In this document: positions 6,930 to 8,610 of the stretch, in pieces
Numbering within the stretch: position 1 is the stretch's first letter
Layout of the letters: each line of letters opens with the position of its first letter
From: Saprospiraceae bacterium
Lineage (GTDB): Bacteria > Bacteroidota > Bacteroidia > Chitinophagales > Saprospiraceae
Direction: 5' to 3'
DNA: 8,610 bases
Assembly (NCBI GenBank): GCA_013042795.1
Contig: JABDPK010000069.1
Span: forward strand, 1-8,610
Position numbers and translations under genes: made by a program
The notes under the pieces: model-generated
What the model saw: only the letters and a program-made list of their open reading frames with translations
Database searches by the model: none
What the model was told of the DNA's origin: nothing

Positions 6930-8474
6930 ATGAAAAAATACCAGTTATTCAGATCTATCAGCTTGTTGTGCCTGATTACGCCATTGCTAATCATCGCTTA
7001 TAAATGGACAAAAACCCCCAATACATTTCAACATTTGTACCCGGGTCATATTTATACTGTGACCTATGAATTTGACTTATCAAAGCTTGATAAAGATGTC
7101 TTTGTAAAAGCATTTCTGCCCCGGTCAAATGAACGCCAGGACATTAAAGATCAAACCTTGCATGGCAATTCATATTCTTTTTCAAAGGAAACCAATGAAT
7201 TTGGTGACCGTGGCATATGGAAGGTAAAAGATACGCGGGATATCATTATCAGTCATCAGTTCAAAGTAGAATCGCAATCGCTCAAATATGAATTACCCGA
7301 TAGTATGTCATATGAATTCCATTATCCTTCTGATATCAAACAATATCTGCAGCCATCTGATTTCATACAATCGGATCATCATTTGATCGATTCGATAGCA
7401 AAACAATTGAAAGGGACCGAATTGCGATCCACCCTCAATTCTAATTTTGAGTTTGTTAAACAAATAACCAATTCTCATACGGGTATACTTACCGATGCTA
7501 TAACAGTTCTTGAACGGCAAAGAGCTTCCTGCAATGGCAAAAGCAGGTTGTTTGTTGCTTTGTGCAGGGCTCAGGGCATCCCTGCCAAACTTGTCGGCGG
7601 CATAATCCTGGAAGAATCCAGGAAAAGGACTTCCCATTTATGGGCAGAAGTATTTTACCAGAATGAATGGATCCCCTTTGATATTCTGAATGAGCACTTT
7701 GCCGAGTTACCATCCAACTACCTTGAATTATATACCGGTGACCATTTCCTGATCACTCATAGCAAGGATATTTCTTTTGACTACCAGTTCCTGATTGATC
7801 ATAATTATTCATCAGCGATAGCTGAGGCAAATAGTTACCCATTATGGAATCTTGTAAACAGGTCGAATCTTCCAATCAGGTTATGGAGGGGCTTGCTTAT
7901 TTTACCTGTTGCGGGATTGGTCATTGCTATATTTCGCAATGTCATAGGATTCAAAACCTTCGGAATATTTCTTCCTGCGCTTATTGGTCTGGCCCTGGTC
8001 AATCATCACTTGTGGTGGGGTTTATTTGCAATGGGAATAGTCATCCTGGCTGTTGTCCTTGTTCATTATCCGCTTGAGAAAATCGGTATGATGCATATTC
8101 CAAAAGTCATGATCATGATGATAATCGTCATATTATCCATTATTGGTTTAAGCATCATCGGAGTTCAAAATGACTGGCAGAAATTAGGGACTACGATACT
8201 ACTACCAATTATAATCCTGTCCATTACCGCCGAAAGATTTGCCAAAACACTTGTAGAAGAACATCCTGGCGATGCATTCAGAATCCTTGGTAACACCATG
8301 CTCCTGGCAATGATTTGCTATCCTTTATTTCAAGCAGAAATATTAATTGGGATCCTGCTGACTTATCCTGAAGTATATTTTTTGATCATTGGCGTGCTGC
8401 TCCTGTTGGGACGCTGGATAGGAATGAGATTATCTGAATTCAACCGGTTTGCATTGATTGTCAAAGCTCACTGA
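6930..8474 (+). CDS. Transglutaminase-like domain fused to a seven-helix membrane domain (7TM_transglut)
   Basis: With the ATG at 6930 the protein has 514 residues: an N-terminal membrane anchor (about 10-24), an extracytoplasmic beta-rich region (about 30-140), a transglutaminase-like core (about 170-270), and seven hydrophobic helices (roughly 320-500). The core has the Cys block RASCNGKSRLFVALCRAQGIP (Cys201), the His block HLWAEVF (His236) and PFDILN (Asp251), in the order and spacing of the papain-like transglutaminase triad. The membrane part opens with IFRNVIGFKTFGIFLPALIG (335-354), characteristic of PF14402, a domain usually fused to an inactive transglutaminase. It probably processes an extracytoplasmic peptide or amide bond, or acts as a membrane sensor or scaffold; the substrate is unknown. 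Alternative in-frame starts are ATG 6912 and GTG 6894, with an in-frame TAA at 6882-6884; ATG 6930 is chosen because the positive n-region and anchor follow at once. An ATP-grasp gene follows after 39 bp. Confidence 0.9.
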   Translation: MKKYQLFRSISLLCLITPLLIIAYKWTKTPNTFQHLYPGHIYTVTYEFDLSKLDKDVFVKAFLPRSNERQDIKDQTLHGNSYSFSKETNEFGDRGIWKVKDTRDIIISHQFKVESQSLKYELPDSMSYEFHYPSDIKQYLQPSDFIQSDHHLIDSIAKQLKGTELRSTLNSNFEFVKQITNSHTGILTDAITVLERQRASCNGKSRLFVALCRAQGIPAKLVGGIILEESRKRTSHLWAEVFYQNEWIPFDILNEHFAELPSNYLELYTGDHFLITHSKDISFDYQFLIDHNYSSAIAEANSYPLWNLVNRSNLPIRLWRGLLILPVAGLVIAIFRNVIGFKTFGIFLPALIGLALVNHHLWWGLFAMGIVILAVVLVHYPLEKIGMMHIPKVMIMMIIVILSIIGLSIIGVQNDWQKLGTTILLPIIILSITAERFAKTLVEEHPGDAFRILGNTMLLAMICYPLFQAEILIGILLTYPEVYFLIIGVLLLLGRWIGMRLSEFNRFALIVKAH

Positions 8475-8513
8475 TCCAGGAAAAATTGATTTACGAAATA
8501 CAAAATTCAAATC

Positions 8514-8610
8514 ATGTTCAGAAATTTAAAAACCACAAAGCCGGTAAGTCCAATCCTCGGCATCAATGAGCGTAATGTCTCTTTGATCTATCCACACAAT
8601 AGTAGAAAAC
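8514..8610 (+). CDS. RimK-like / alpha-L-glutamate ligase-like ATP-grasp protein (partial, N-terminus only)
   Basis: The ATG at 8514 opens 32 codons that run off the right edge without a stop. The stretch ILGINERNVSLIYPHNSRK (residues 14-32) resembles the N-terminal block of the alpha-L-glutamate ligase-like ATP-grasp family (typically VLGxNxRNxxYIxxYNxRxxYPxVDDK). Members of that family are encoded directly after the transglutaminase-7TM gene in many genomes, which supports the call from position alone. These proteins are predicted ATP-dependent carboxylate-amine ligases related to RimK; the ATP-binding and catalytic parts lie beyond the window. The 39 bp gap (8475-8513) holds no terminator-like hairpin, so the two genes are probably cotranscribed. 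The call rests on a short motif plus context. Confidence 0.68.
   Translation, partial: MFRNLKTTKPVSPILGINERNVSLIYPHNSRK

Noticed and set aside
7308..7713. Two overlapping minus-strand open frames opposite the transglutaminase domain.
   Set aside because: They are antisense to a conserved catalytic domain; composition and lack of motifs mark them as shadows.
7844..8077. A 77-codon plus-strand frame inside the membrane-domain coding region.
   Set aside because: It overlaps the PF14402-like helices in another frame, and its Cys-rich composition is unlike a real protein of this genome.

Overview
The window looks like a Bacteroidota chromosome fragment. It is AT-rich and has no recognisable Shine-Dalgarno sequences. 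It carries a complete ECF sigma / FecR anti-sigma / STN-type TonB-dependent receptor cassette, and the FecR and receptor have the domain make-up usual in that phylum. A Cytophagales-like or Flavobacteriia-like source would fit, but nothing here fixes the order.

Layout, left to right. (1) 1-807, minus: an almost complete secreted DUF4198-type (NikM-like) protein with a histidine-rich loop; its C-terminus is cut by the window edge. (2) 808-966: a divergent intergenic region. (3) 967-1803, plus: a stand-alone CHAD-domain protein, probably polyphosphate-binding. (4) 1824-2423, minus: a membrane-anchored SRPBCC-fold protein, convergent with CHAD. (5) 2508-5120, minus: an outer-membrane TonB-dependent receptor with STN, CarboxypepD_reg-like, plug and barrel domains. 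(6) 5159-6067, minus: a FecR-type transmembrane anti-sigma factor. (7) 6146-6649, minus: an ECF sigma factor. (8) 6650-6893: a divergent regulatory region. (9) 6930-8474, plus: a transglutaminase-like domain fused to a seven-helix membrane domain. (10) 8514-8610, plus: the first 32 codons of a RimK-like / alpha-L-glutamate ligase-like ATP-grasp protein, cut by the right edge.

How the genes work together. Genes 7-6-5 (in transcription order) form a cell-surface signalling and uptake unit. A ligand binding the receptor would be relayed through its STN domain to the periplasmic C-terminus of FecR, which frees the sigma factor. No SusD-like partner follows the receptor, so a SusCD-type glycan role is not supported and the ligand is unknown. 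The SRPBCC gene lies 84 bp downstream on the same strand and could be cotranscribed.

The most interesting part is the right end. The transglutaminase-7TM gene plus ATP-grasp ligase pair belongs to a conserved but poorly understood gene set, better known from Proteobacteria, in which the transglutaminase is described as inactive. Here the Cys-His-Asp triad looks intact. No rRNA, tRNA, CRISPR, IS element or phage gene was seen, and no gene-free stretch exceeds 300 bases.
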